Part shown: positions 1 to 5,681 of the stretch, one piece after another
Layout: the number at the start of each line of letters is the position of its first letter
Position numbering within the stretch: the first letter of the stretch is position 1
Origin: Planctomycetota bacterium
GTDB taxonomy: Bacteria; Planctomycetota; Phycisphaerae; WQYP01
NCBI GenBank assembly: GCA_021798635.1
Contig: JAJZGH010000193.1
Location: 1 to 9,827 of the forward strand
Reading direction: 5' to 3'
Length of the DNA: 9,827 nt
The notes under the pieces: generated by a model
What the model was told of the DNA's origin: nothing
Databases searched by the model: none
Seen by the model: the letters and a program-made list of their open reading frames with translations, nothing else
Position numbers and translations under genes: made by a program

Positions 1-153
1 GAGCGATTGAAATGTCGGGAAAAGAACCGGGAATTTCCGGCGCTGCTTCAGCAGGCGTTCCACGCGGTGGAGGGTCAGCCGCTGAACTTGCCCACACGAT
101 TCAAGCCCGATCCGGCGGCTCTGGAATATCACCGCGAAAAGGTTTTCAGGTGA
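1..153 (+). CDS. C-terminal fragment of an unknown protein (5' end outside window)
   Basis: Frame 1 is open from the first base to a TGA at 151-153, giving the last 50 residues of a protein that begins upstream of the window. The peptide is charged, starts ERLKCREKNREF and ends HREKVFR. It contains the segment LPTRFKPDPAAL. I do not recognise the family. Reality of the frame is supported by a second copy: residues 1-38 align without a gap to the translation of 573-686 in this same window, with 19 of 38 identities including RFKPDP. The reading is therefore likely a genuine gene with a degraded tandem paralogue downstream. No intrinsic terminator is visible after the stop. Confidence 0.6.
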   Translation, partial: ERLKCREKNREFPALLQQAFHAVEGQPLNLPTRFKPDPAALEYHREKVFR

Positions 154-278
154 GTCGCGGCAAGTCTGTCAACAGGGAATTGTAAAGCAGCACCCTGCCA
201 TACTCGCGAACGGAGCCTGCCCTACAATCATGTGTTTCCGATTCTGGGGGGACCGGATGTGCGGCTGAATTTGCGGTG

Positions 279-306
279 TTGAACGAAGCGGGAGTTGGGG
301 TAAGAT
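279..306 (+). promoter_or_regulatory. Candidate sigma70-type promoter for the small ORF at 330
   Basis: TTGAAC at 279-284 and TAAGAT at 301-306 are separated by 16 bp. Transcription would start near 313, leaving a leader of about 17 nt that carries the ribosome binding site of the next ORF. This is a match to the general -35/-10 pattern only; no experimental support is implied. Confidence 0.35.
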
Positions 307-329
307 AAGTTATGTTACAGGAGCGGTTC

Positions 330-560
330 ATGAAACAAAGGATTAAAAAGCACACCTTATCCCCGGCGGCAGCACGACGGGTTCGAAGCCTGGGTCGTGA
401 CGCGATATTAATGCGGAAACTGGTTACCACAAATCCCGGAATTCAGGAATTGTTGGCGCTGCATGGTGAGGTCCAAATGACCGAATCAATCATGGCGCGC
501 CAAAATTATAATTCCAACCGCTCTTGGTCCGCGTCCGGTGCAAATATGCCAACTCCGTAA
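330..560 (+). CDS. Small hypothetical protein, probable N-terminal part of a broken paralogue
   Basis: A 76-residue ORF starting MKQRIKKHTLSPAAARRV. I chose the ATG at 330 because AGGAG at 319-323 lies 6 nt upstream; an in-frame ATG at 312 has no such site. The protein is strongly basic at the N-terminus, has no membrane segment and no motif I recognise. It ends with TAA at 558-560, but the same frame stays open beyond this stop, and the downstream translation (573-686) aligns with the C-terminal tail of the gene at 1-153. The simplest reading is that this ORF and the region after it were once one gene paralogous to the upstream one, now split by a nonsense codon. The alternative is a genuine short protein. 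The N-terminus of the upstream gene, outside the window, would decide. Confidence 0.5.
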   Translation: MKQRIKKHTLSPAAARRVRSLGRDAILMRKLVTTNPGIQELLALHGEVQMTESIMARQNYNSNRSWSASGANMPTP

Positions 561-875
561 CCGGTCCCTTCCATCCGTCTGAAAACTAATACGGAAAACC
601 GTAACGCTCTGACATTGCTTCACCGGGCGTTACTGGCGATGGAAAGCCGGCCGCGGCATCTGCCCAGACGCTTCAAGCCTGATCCGGGGGATTTCACGAT
701 TATCAACGTTGTTCAGGACTTGGACGGGAGCTGCGGTTTCAGTATTGGCAGTAATTGCAGTACATTCAGTACATGCAGTACATGCAGTATATGCAGTATA
801 TGCAGTATATGCAGTATATGCAGTATATGCAGTAATAATCGGAAGGTGGGAATTAGCTGGCAGGTTTACTGGTAA
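561..875 (+). pseudogene. In-frame C-terminal continuation of the broken paralogue
   Basis: After the TAA at 558-560 the same frame is open for 104 sense codons to the TAA at 873-875. Codons 573-686 encode a stretch that aligns gap-free with the tail of the gene at 1-153 (19/38 identities, shared RLK, LL, LP and RFKPDP). After that point the similarity stops and the frame runs into the 9-bp tandem repeat, where it reads as Ser-Ile-Cys triplets. No good start codon with a ribosome binding site is seen; a TTG at 615 would cut through the homologous segment. I read it as a remnant rather than an independent gene. Readthrough of the TAA cannot be excluded from sequence. Confidence 0.5.
740..838 (+). 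repeat. 9-bp tandem repeat, 11 units (minisatellite)
   Basis: Eleven consecutive 9-bp units beginning CAGTA. The last complete consensus copies, five in a row from 785 to 829, are identical (CAGTATATG). The earlier units diverge step by step (CAGTATTGG, CAGTAATTG, CAGTACATT, then CAGTACATG twice), and the final unit is CAGTAATAA. A period divisible by three keeps all forward frames open: Ser-Ile-Cys, Ala-Val-Tyr or Gln-Tyr-Met repeats. The gradient from diverged to identical units suggests expansion at the right-hand end. Confidence 0.95.
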
Positions 876-963
876 GCCAGGCCGGCTTGGCGGAAATAGT
901 GCGGCGTTCGTTGTGGCCGCACCGATGCGAGGATCCCACGCGGTTTTTGATTATCCGTGGTAT

Positions 964-969
964 TATAAT
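964..969 (+). promoter_or_regulatory. Perfect -10 hexamer upstream of the lipoprotein gene
   Basis: TATAAT at 964-969 in an AT-rich patch, about 50 bp before the chosen ATG at 1022. There is no convincing -35 at 16-18 bp; TTGATT at 947-952 is only 11 bp away. It is the best promoter candidate for the lipoprotein, but weak. Confidence 0.35.
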
Positions 970-1021
970 CGCTTGCTGTAAGCGGCATGGGAGCGCTTTG
1001 ACGGGTGACTGGAGTTTAGAC

Positions 1022-1609
1022 ATGCTGGCAAAAATGAGTCGTAAAACAGCGATGCTGTTAGCAGTACCGGGCTTGCTTTTTGGATTGCTTGGCGGCTGTT
1101 CGGCCAACCAAACTCCTGAACCGCGCACCACCTTGGCCGCCGCCCGAGATTGCGGCACGCGGGCCGGGCAGGCACCGATAGCGGTTCCGGATACTGAACT
1201 TACAATCGGGGCGAACTGGGGCCGCATGAGGCCGCTGACCGCTGCTCAACACCGGCCGTGGCCGCGGATGAATGTGTATTATTTTTCGGACGTGGTGAAG
1301 CATAATCCGGTGTACCTGCGGGATCTGGATTCGCACAGTCATTTCCGGAATCATCCTCCGTCGTTCAGGCAGGAAGCCGTTGGGCTGGGCAATATTCCAT
1401 GGTTTTATGCCAACCTGGCCATCACGCCGGTTCTCATGTGCCTGAATCCGCCTTGGGCGCAAGTATATTCAGTTCCCAGGTGCATTACGCCGATATATGA
1501 AGGTTATCTACCACGGCAGGGAGTTGTGGCCCCGGTGCCCGAATCCGGGCGCATTGATTGGCCCTATCCGGTGGTGCATATTTCCGGCGAATCAGCGCCG
1601 AAGCAGTAA
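1022..1609 (+). CDS. Putative exported lipoprotein of unknown function
   Basis: A 195-residue protein. The ATG at 1022 is chosen because GGAG at 1011-1014 lies 7 nt upstream and because it yields a clean signal peptide: basic residues K4, R7 and K8, a hydrophobic core (AMLLAVPGLLFGLLGG), then Cys26 in a lipobox-like LGGC. It should be lipidated at Cys26 and anchored on the periplasmic side of a membrane. The mature part has no enzyme motif I know. Its C-terminal half (VYLRDLDSH, then GNIPWFYANLA, then NPPWAQVYS and CITPIYEGYLP) recalls an aromatic, proline-rich pattern in planctomycete-restricted proteins; this is from memory and not verified. In the mature part, two further cysteines sit near the C-terminus and one shortly after the lipobox. 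It stands alone, with 98 bp before the kinase start. Confidence 0.75.
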   Translation: MLAKMSRKTAMLLAVPGLLFGLLGGCSANQTPEPRTTLAAARDCGTRAGQAPIAVPDTELTIGANWGRMRPLTAAQHRPWPRMNVYYFSDVVKHNPVYLRDLDSHSHFRNHPPSFRQEAVGLGNIPWFYANLAITPVLMCLNPPWAQVYSVPRCITPIYEGYLPRQGVVAPVPESGRIDWPYPVVHISGESAPKQ

Positions 1610-1694
1610 TCGTGTTCCGGCCGACGGTCTGCGGTATTATTAGAGGACATTGGCACGGTGGCCCGGCAGTTATCAGACGCCGGGCAGTAGTAAC

Positions 1695-1710
1695 GGGAGT
1701 TGGACGTTTG
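1695..1710 (+). promoter_or_regulatory. Ribosome binding site and TTG start deciding the kinase N-terminus
   Basis: GGGAG at 1695-1699 is followed after 8 nt by TTG at 1708-1710. The same nine bases, GGGAGTTGG, precede the dapF start (2652-2660). The next in-frame ATG, at 1789, has no comparable site and would remove the stretch PLLINGQRVE that looks like part of the protein fold. Confidence 0.5.
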
Positions 1711-2550
1711 TCTTTACAAGAAATAGATCCTTTTCCATGGTTTTTGCACAAAGACGTGCCGTTGCTGATCAACGGTCAGCGCGTCGAAATGAATATTCGT
1801 GCTGCGGAATGGACGAAACGCTGGCGGCCATTTCTTTCGAATCTCGTGGAACTCCAGCGGCTTTGTGGCCGGCGTATGCTCGTGGGCGTAGCGGGCACGC
1901 CGGGGTCGGGTAAATCCTTTTTTACTGAACAACTGGCCTGGATGGCCACAAAAAATATATTACCCAAAATAAGTCTGGTCTCCCTGCCCATGGATGGCTT
2001 TCATTTTCCCGAATCCGTTCTGGCGGAGCGATTTTTACAATTAGAGGACGGGCGGCAATTACGCATGAACCAGTGCAAAGGCTCGCCCGATACGTTTGAT
2101 GTTCCGCTGCTACGGGAACATCTTCTGCGTCTAAAACAAACGCCCCAGAAAATGGCCTGGCCGGGCTATGATCGAGTACGCCATAAAGCTGTGCCTCAGG
2201 CGATCAACATTCACGAATCGGTCAATCTGGCCATGGTGGAGGGGAATTATCTCTTCCTGGACCGACCGCCCTACGAAGGCATAGCGGACATTTTTGATCT
2301 GCGCATTTATGTGGAAGCTCCGCCGGCATCCGTGGTGACGAATCTGATGAACCGTCATATGGAAGGTGGGAAAACCGTCGGAATGGCGAAGGATTGGGTC
2401 AAGCACGTGGATTTGCCCAACGCCCGGCTGGTGGAAATGACCAAAAACAAAGCTGAGGTGCTGATTCAGCGGGACCGCGACGGGGCGATTTCCGCAGTGG
2501 TATGGGCCACGACCCCCAGTTCTTCCGAGCCGAATCCCGATGATGTATGA
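1708..2550 (+). CDS. P-loop kinase of the YggC/FrcK (uridine kinase/pantothenate kinase-like) group
   Basis: A 280-residue cytoplasmic NTP-dependent kinase if translation starts at TTG 1708. Visible motifs in order: Walker A AGTPGSGKS at about residues 62-70, MDGFH at 95-99 (the Asp-containing strand typical of the phosphoribulokinase/uridine kinase class), KGSPDTFDV at 124-132, WPGYDR at 151-156, VEGNYL at 177-182, then DLRIYVEAPP and a C-terminal HVDLPNARLV. This order is that of COG1072-like proteins annotated as nucleoside/nucleotide kinase family, YggC or FrcK. The family phosphorylates small hydroxyl substrates, but the substrate here cannot be read from sequence. Start is uncertain (ATG 1789 is the alternative). 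dapF follows 113 bp later on the same strand; co-transcription is possible, but no functional link to lysine synthesis is evident. Confidence 0.82.
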   Translation: MSLQEIDPFPWFLHKDVPLLINGQRVEMNIRAAEWTKRWRPFLSNLVELQRLCGRRMLVGVAGTPGSGKSFFTEQLAWMATKNILPKISLVSLPMDGFHFPESVLAERFLQLEDGRQLRMNQCKGSPDTFDVPLLREHLLRLKQTPQKMAWPGYDRVRHKAVPQAINIHESVNLAMVEGNYLFLDRPPYEGIADIFDLRIYVEAPPASVVTNLMNRHMEGGKTVGMAKDWVKHVDLPNARLVEMTKNKAEVLIQRDRDGAISAVVWATTPSSSEPNPDDV

Positions 2551-2663
2551 TATTCGTTTCTCCGCGGGCAGGGTTCGGAAATTTTCCGGACAGGGCCGCC
2601 GGGCAACGCCGCGCCCAAAGCGTGCGCAGCGCCGCCTGATTGATTCGTTATGGGAGTTGGACC

Positions 2664-3569
2664 ATGCGCTTTACGAAAATGCACGGAATAGGAAACGATT
2701 ATATATATGTCAATGTATTTAATCAATCCGTTCATAACCCCGAAGCCCTGGCGGTAAAAATCGCCGATCGCCATTTTGGCGTCGGGGGCGACGGGTTAAT
2801 TCTTATTTCCCCCCCTACCCCGCAGGCCGCGGCGCTGGGGGCGCATGTTCGCATGCGCATGTTCAATGCCGATGGCAGCGAATCCGAAATGTGCGGCAAC
2901 GGCATACGCTGCGTGGCAAAATACGCTTTTGATCACCGCCTGACCACCGCCAATCCGATGCGGGTTCAAACCGGTGCCGGCGTGCTGACGCTGGATTTGT
3001 GGATTGAACGCGGCAAAGTTAATCGCGTGACCGTCAACATGGGCAAACCGATCCTCAAGGCGTCGGATATTCCGGTAAAATTTGAGAATGTTGACCAGAT
3101 TGTCAATTACCCCTGGGGCGATGTGCTCAAGTTCCATGACTTACCCACCGGTTCGCAATGGATAAAAGCCGCCGGGCTGGAAGACACGATGACCTGTGTC
3201 TCCATGGGCAATCCGCATGTCGTCCTGTATTGCAAAAAGCTGGACAAAGTTCCTGTGGAAATCGTCGGGCCGTATATCGAAAAGCATCCGATATTTCCCC
3301 GTCGTATCAATGTGCATTTTGTGCAGGTGCATCAGGCCGGCGAAATTACCATGCGCACCTGGGAACGCGGCAGCGGCATGACGATGGCCTGCGGCACCGG
3401 TGCGGCGGCAGTTTGCGTGGCCGGCGTGCTGACGGAAAAGACCAACCGCATTGTGCTGACAAATCTTCCCGGCGGCCAATTGGCGCTGAAATGGAACCAG
3501 GCGGATGACTGCGTTTACATGACCGGCCCCGCCACGGAAGTATTCTCCGGCGACTGGCCGGAGGATTAA
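2664..3569 (+). CDS. dapF: Diaminopimelate epimerase DapF
   Basis: A 301-residue enzyme converting LL-diaminopimelate to the meso form, the last step before lysine and the source of the peptidoglycan cross-linking residue; it is cofactor-independent and cytoplasmic. The start at ATG 2664 has GGGAG at 2652-2656 with a 7-nt spacer and gives the family N-terminus MRFTKMHGIGNDY. GGDGLI follows at 41-46. The two catalytic cysteines are both present: Cys77 in MCGNGIRC and Cys243 in ACGTGAAA, the latter after RTWERGSG. GNPHVV and a NVHFVQ segment are also conserved. Length is slightly above the usual 270-285, with small insertions such as residues 49-60. It is the last + strand gene before the convergent spacer, and I see no clear intrinsic terminator after the TAA. 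Confidence 0.97.
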   Translation: MRFTKMHGIGNDYIYVNVFNQSVHNPEALAVKIADRHFGVGGDGLILISPPTPQAAALGAHVRMRMFNADGSESEMCGNGIRCVAKYAFDHRLTTANPMRVQTGAGVLTLDLWIERGKVNRVTVNMGKPILKASDIPVKFENVDQIVNYPWGDVLKFHDLPTGSQWIKAAGLEDTMTCVSMGNPHVVLYCKKLDKVPVEIVGPYIEKHPIFPRRINVHFVQVHQAGEITMRTWERGSGMTMACGTGAAAVCVAGVLTEKTNRIVLTNLPGGQLALKWNQADDCVYMTGPATEVFSGDWPED

Positions 3570-3720
3570 CCCCACCCGGTCACGGCTACACAGATGAGAG
3601 AGTCCGAAAACAGTTTCCACCGCGAAAGTTGCGCTTTAAGGCGGCTATAATAGTCCCCTGAAAGGCCTTTCCACCGCGATTCTGCCGATGACGCGCCCCG
3701 TCTCGGCGACAGGCAATGTA
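3570..3720. other. Gene-free stretch after dapF with a 12-bp direct repeat and a -10-like box
   Basis: TTTCCACCGCGA occurs at 3614-3625 and again at 3668-3679, 54 bp apart. Between them lies a perfect TATAAT (3646-3651) without a usable -35, and GAAAGGCCTTTC (3660-3671) is a 12-bp perfect palindrome overlapping the second copy. No ORF with coding signs and no hairpin followed by a T-run was found. Confidence 0.5.
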
Positions 3721-3784
3721 AATCTATTCACGCCGTGAATAAATTTTATTCACGTCATGAATAGATTGCATTCACGCCGTGAAT
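3721..3784. repeat. Three palindromic units on a 22-bp period, including a 47-bp palindrome
   Basis: Units ATTCACGCCGTGAAT (3726-3740), ATTCACGTCATGAAT (3748-3762) and ATTCACGCCGTGAAT (3770-3784) start exactly 22 bp apart. The first and third are perfect 7+1+7 palindromes; the second has one mismatched pair. In addition, bases 3721-3767 form one larger palindrome centred on 3744, in which 21 of 23 base pairs match. The layout could be a cluster of operator sites on one DNA face (two helical turns), a hairpin or cruciform element, or the end of an insertion. No nearby gene start is obviously controlled by it. Confidence 0.9.
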
Positions 3785-3937
3785 AGAAATAAAATCGTCC
3801 GCGCAGGCCACCCTCGATGACACGCGCGGCATTCTGGCATTCCGCGGCGGCACACACTTTTGCACCGGCGTGGTCCTGCACGGCGGCGAAGTCCGGCACC
3901 TAAGTAAAAATCTGTACGCATTGCCCTGGAACTGGCA
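3783..3937 (+). pseudogene. C-terminal remnant of a DUF4143-type AAA ATPase
   Basis: Frame 3 is open from 3783, directly after an in-frame TGA inside the last palindrome unit. It encodes IEIKSSAQATLDDTRGILAF, then GGTHFCTGVVLHGGEV, then NLYALPWNW. This matches the C-terminal pattern of DUF4143 proteins: a restriction-nuclease-like EIKSS, a 'GVVLY.G' strand and an 'LYAVPWSWL'-like ending. Only about 50 residues remain; the AAA ATPase and the winged-helix middle are absent from the window, and there is no start codon with a binding site. The left edge coincides with the palindrome array and the right edge with the inverted repeat of the 270-bp element, so both breakpoints appear associated with repeats. 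Family assignment is by remembered pattern, not a search. Confidence 0.65.
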
Positions 3938-4207
3938 AGTGCTCTGTCACGCCTACAAATTAGGATTGACGGAGGGCCAGGGGGTTGTGGGCGCGAAGCA
4001 AGGAGGAAAGTGTATGGGTACATACATTGACGACGAGCGCCAAAGCTCACGACCTCCTGGCCCCCGCCCCGCAGGGTTGGCCGCAAACGCCCCATCTGCG
4101 GCGTCGCAGCAGCTCAAGGGGTCTACGGACCCGGTTTTCGCCGCTGCTTCTTGCATCTGGAGCCTTTGCGGCCAATCAATCCTAATTTGTAGGCGTGACA
4201 GAGCACT
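3938..4207. mobile_element. 270-bp foldback (MITE-like) element with 32-bp perfect inverted ends
   Basis: Bases 3938-3969 are the exact reverse complement of 4176-4207 (32/32). The ends begin AGTGCTCTGTCACGCC. Adding the next two bases on each side gives 33/34, with flanks CA and CT. No perfect target duplication is seen; CAAG and CTAG on either side differ at one base. The interior has no plausible transposase but is full of nested helices: 3974-3981 with 4056-4063, hairpin 4011-4026 (6-bp stem, 4-nt loop), 4077-4087 with 4165-4175 (11 bp), hairpin 4096-4109 and hairpin 4119-4132 closing on a TACG loop. Most likely a non-autonomous transposable element; a structured RNA gene is the alternative. 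Confidence 0.75.
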
Positions 4208-4331
4208 AGTACCGGCCACGCCGAAAATCAGCGGTACCAAGCGCCGGTAGAACTTCGGTAGGGGTCTGTCCAAATAATAGCCGAATTGCGATAGCGTGAT
4301 TTTTTGACCTCGCGGACGCACGTCGCGTTAT

Positions 4332-4404
4332 AGAGCACCGTGGTGATAACCCGGTGGTTGGTTGGCGGCACTGGATCAACCACCGGATTTTCATCCGGTG
4401 CTCT
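4332..4404. repeat. Overlapping inverted repeats that can form alternative hairpins
   Basis: AGAGCACCG (4332-4340) pairs with CGGTGCTCT (4396-4404). Inside, CCGGTGGTTG (4351-4360) pairs perfectly with CAACCACCGG (4377-4386). CCGGAT (4383-4388) pairs with ATCCGG (4393-4398) across a 4-nt loop. The three helices share bases, so they are partly exclusive. The location, between the mobile element and the terminator of the - strand operon, gives no clear regulatory target. Confidence 0.6.
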
Positions 4405-4474
4405 GCAAGTAGCCGCGACGATGGCGTACACGACAGGGATGGTAATCCAAGGAGCGGCACCGCAGTTGACGGAA

Positions 4475-4502
4475 CAAAAAGCACGCCGCTTCGCGGCATA
4501 CC
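4475..4502 (-). terminator. Intrinsic terminator of the YmdB-like gene
   Basis: On the - strand, 23 bases after the TAG stop, a stem of about 10 pairs (core GCCGC/GCGGC, loop GAA, with several G-T pairs outward) is followed at once by a run of T (4480-4476). A run of nine T on the + strand (4507-4515) lies beside it but is too far from the stem to act as a + strand terminator. Confidence 0.65.
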
Positions 4503-4525
4503 CTAATTTTTTTTTGGGGACCGCA

Positions 4526-5374
4526 CTAATACTCCGCTTTGCGGTAGCCGGGGCGGTTGTCGTCGGCGTCGTACGCGGTGGTTTGTTCGGTGCCATGGAC
4601 TTCCACGCGTTGAATGGAAAGGGCTTTGCCGGTTTTTTCGTCAATGGCGGCCAGAATACCGCTCATCCGTGGATCGCCGGTGGCCACATCAAACATCTGC
4701 GGCATGCCGGTGGTAAAAAATTTCAAGACGCGCTCTGTGCGGCGGCCCAGCACGCTGGCGTAGGGACCGGTCATTCCGACATCGGAAATAAACGCGGTTC
4801 CCCCCGGCAGCACGCGGGCGTCCGCGGTGGGCGTATGGGTATGGGTGCCAAAGCAAATGGACACGCGGCCATCAAGGTACCAGCCCATGCCCACTTTTTC
4901 ACTGCTGGCTTCGGCATGAAAATCCACCACGCGCACCAGGACATCCCGCGGGACTTCGTCCAACATGCGGTCAATGACCGGATAGGGGCTGTCAATGGGA
5001 TCCATGTACACGCGTCCCATGACCTGCAAAACCGCCACGCTCACGCCGCCGGCGGTTTTGGCCGTCGTCCAGCCTTTGCCGATGCTTTCTCTGGGGAAAT
5101 TTCCGGGTCGAATTAACTGATCTGACGTTTCCAGTAATTTAATCACTTCACGCCGGCGATAGGTGTGATCTCCCATGGTGCATACGTTGACGCCCGCTGC
5201 GAGAAGTTTATCAAAAATCGCCGGGGTAAGGCCCGAACCTCCTGCAGAGTTTTCCGCATTGGCAATGACCAGATCCACCTTGCGGGATTTAATAAAATCC
5301 GGCAGCAGTTCCATGATCACCTGCCGGCCCGGCCGCCCAATAATATCGCCAAGGCATAAAATGTTAATCGACAT
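4526..5374 (-). CDS. YmdB-like metallophosphoesterase (TIGR00282 family)
   Basis: A 282-residue predicted cytoplasmic di-metal phosphoesterase. Bacillus YmdB and Deinococcus DR1281 are relatives; YmdB acts on 2',3'-cyclic nucleotides. Metal-site motifs are visible: LGDIIGRPGR (Asp10), AENSAGGSGLT (Glu41, Asn42), GDHTY (Asp69, His70), DFHAEASSEK (His153) and GTHTHTPTAD (His178, His180). In the best-known members the third motif is GNHTWD with Asn as a ligand; here Asp69 replaces it, a conservative change that may be common in this lineage. The C-terminus runs about 20 residues past the usual TGKA end. The start is ATG 5374; the best binding site (GGAAAGGA) is a little far, 12 nt. It lies 31 bp after the small membrane protein and is probably the last gene of that operon. 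Confidence 0.93.
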   Translation of the reverse strand: MSINILCLGDIIGRPGRQVIMELLPDFIKSRKVDLVIANAENSAGGSGLTPAIFDKLLAAGVNVCTMGDHTYRRREVIKLLETSDQLIRPGNFPRESIGKGWTTAKTAGGVSVAVLQVMGRVYMDPIDSPYPVIDRMLDEVPRDVLVRVVDFHAEASSEKVGMGWYLDGRVSICFGTHTHTPTADARVLPGGTAFISDVGMTGPYASVLGRRTERVLKFFTTGMPQMFDVATGDPRMSGILAAIDEKTGKALSIQRVEVHGTEQTTAYDADDNRPGYRKAEY

Positions 5375-5405
5375 GGTGCTGGCCGATCCTTTCCGAAGAT
5401 GGCGG

Positions 5406-5681
5406 CTAATTTAAGGGGCCGGCGAGGTAATGAATACTGAAAAAGAAAACAAGCTGTATAACCACGGCAATCAGGGCCATGAAAAAGAGCACTTTAACGG
5501 AAAACCACAACGTGCCCAGCGCCAAACCCGCCAGATCATTGCGCCGCACGGTCTGATACACCAGTGAAATGGCGACCACCAGCGGAATAATCAGCAGTAA
5601 CCAGATGGCGGTCAGGTGCGGAACTTCGGAATAAAGCGGATTGATAAACGGCATCCATGCCAGCGGCAAAGCTGTGGTCAT
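5406..5681 (-). CDS. Small two-helix membrane protein
   Basis: A 91-residue protein starting MTTALPLAWMPF. The ATG at 5681 is chosen because GGAGG lies 7 nt upstream (5693-5689) and because it overlaps the stop of the preceding gene as ATGA, a translational coupling arrangement. Two hydrophobic segments, about residues 23-41 and 55-85, predict two membrane helices separated by a short charged loop (YQTVRRND). The second segment is rich in Phe and Val. There is no catalytic motif. I do not recognise a named family. Its tight coupling to the upstream membrane protein suggests that the two act together, perhaps as a complex; this is inference. Confidence 0.8.
   Translation of the reverse strand: MTTALPLAWMPFINPLYSEVPHLTAIWLLLIIPLVVAISLVYQTVRRNDLAGLALGTLWFSVKVLFFMALIAVVIQLVFFFSIHYLAGPLN

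Noticed and set aside
146..430. 94-residue - strand ORF
   Set aside because: Spans a promoter-like region and the start of the + strand ORF at 330; no binding site and no recognisable motif.
740..838. CRISPR array
   Set aside because: Units are 9 bp and contiguous, with no unique spacers and no cas genes in the window.
709..981. + strand ORF containing Ala-Val-Tyr repeats
   Set aside because: It is kept open by the 9-bp tandem repeat, whose period is a multiple of three; the paralogue tail lies in a different frame.
2576..2588. CGGAAATTTTCCG palindrome before dapF as an operator
   Set aside because: Short, single, and with no related site elsewhere in the window.
290..2660. GGGAGTTGG found three times (290-298, 1695-1703, 2652-2660) as a regulatory repeat
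   Set aside because: Two copies are simply the ribosome binding sites of the kinase and dapF, and the first falls inside a promoter spacer; three copies of a purine-rich 9-mer do not show a common regulator.
3938..4207. Retron-like RNA
   Set aside because: The paired ends and inner hairpins are suggestive, but there is no reverse transcriptase gene nearby.
3953..4321. - strand ORF running through the 270-bp element
   Set aside because: Composed of inverted-repeat and flanking sequence; no family match, and the frame crosses the element border.
4228..4525. - strand ORF continuing past the YmdB stop in another frame, with fairly protein-like codons (ending SSTGAWYR)
   Set aside because: Its only start lies inside the YmdB-like gene without a binding site, the terminator at 4475-4502 interrupts it, and no family was recognised. 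It could be an old remnant, but support is too thin.
4340..5116. 258-residue + strand ORF
   Set aside because: Mostly antisense to the YmdB-like phosphoesterase, whose motifs are unambiguous on the - strand.
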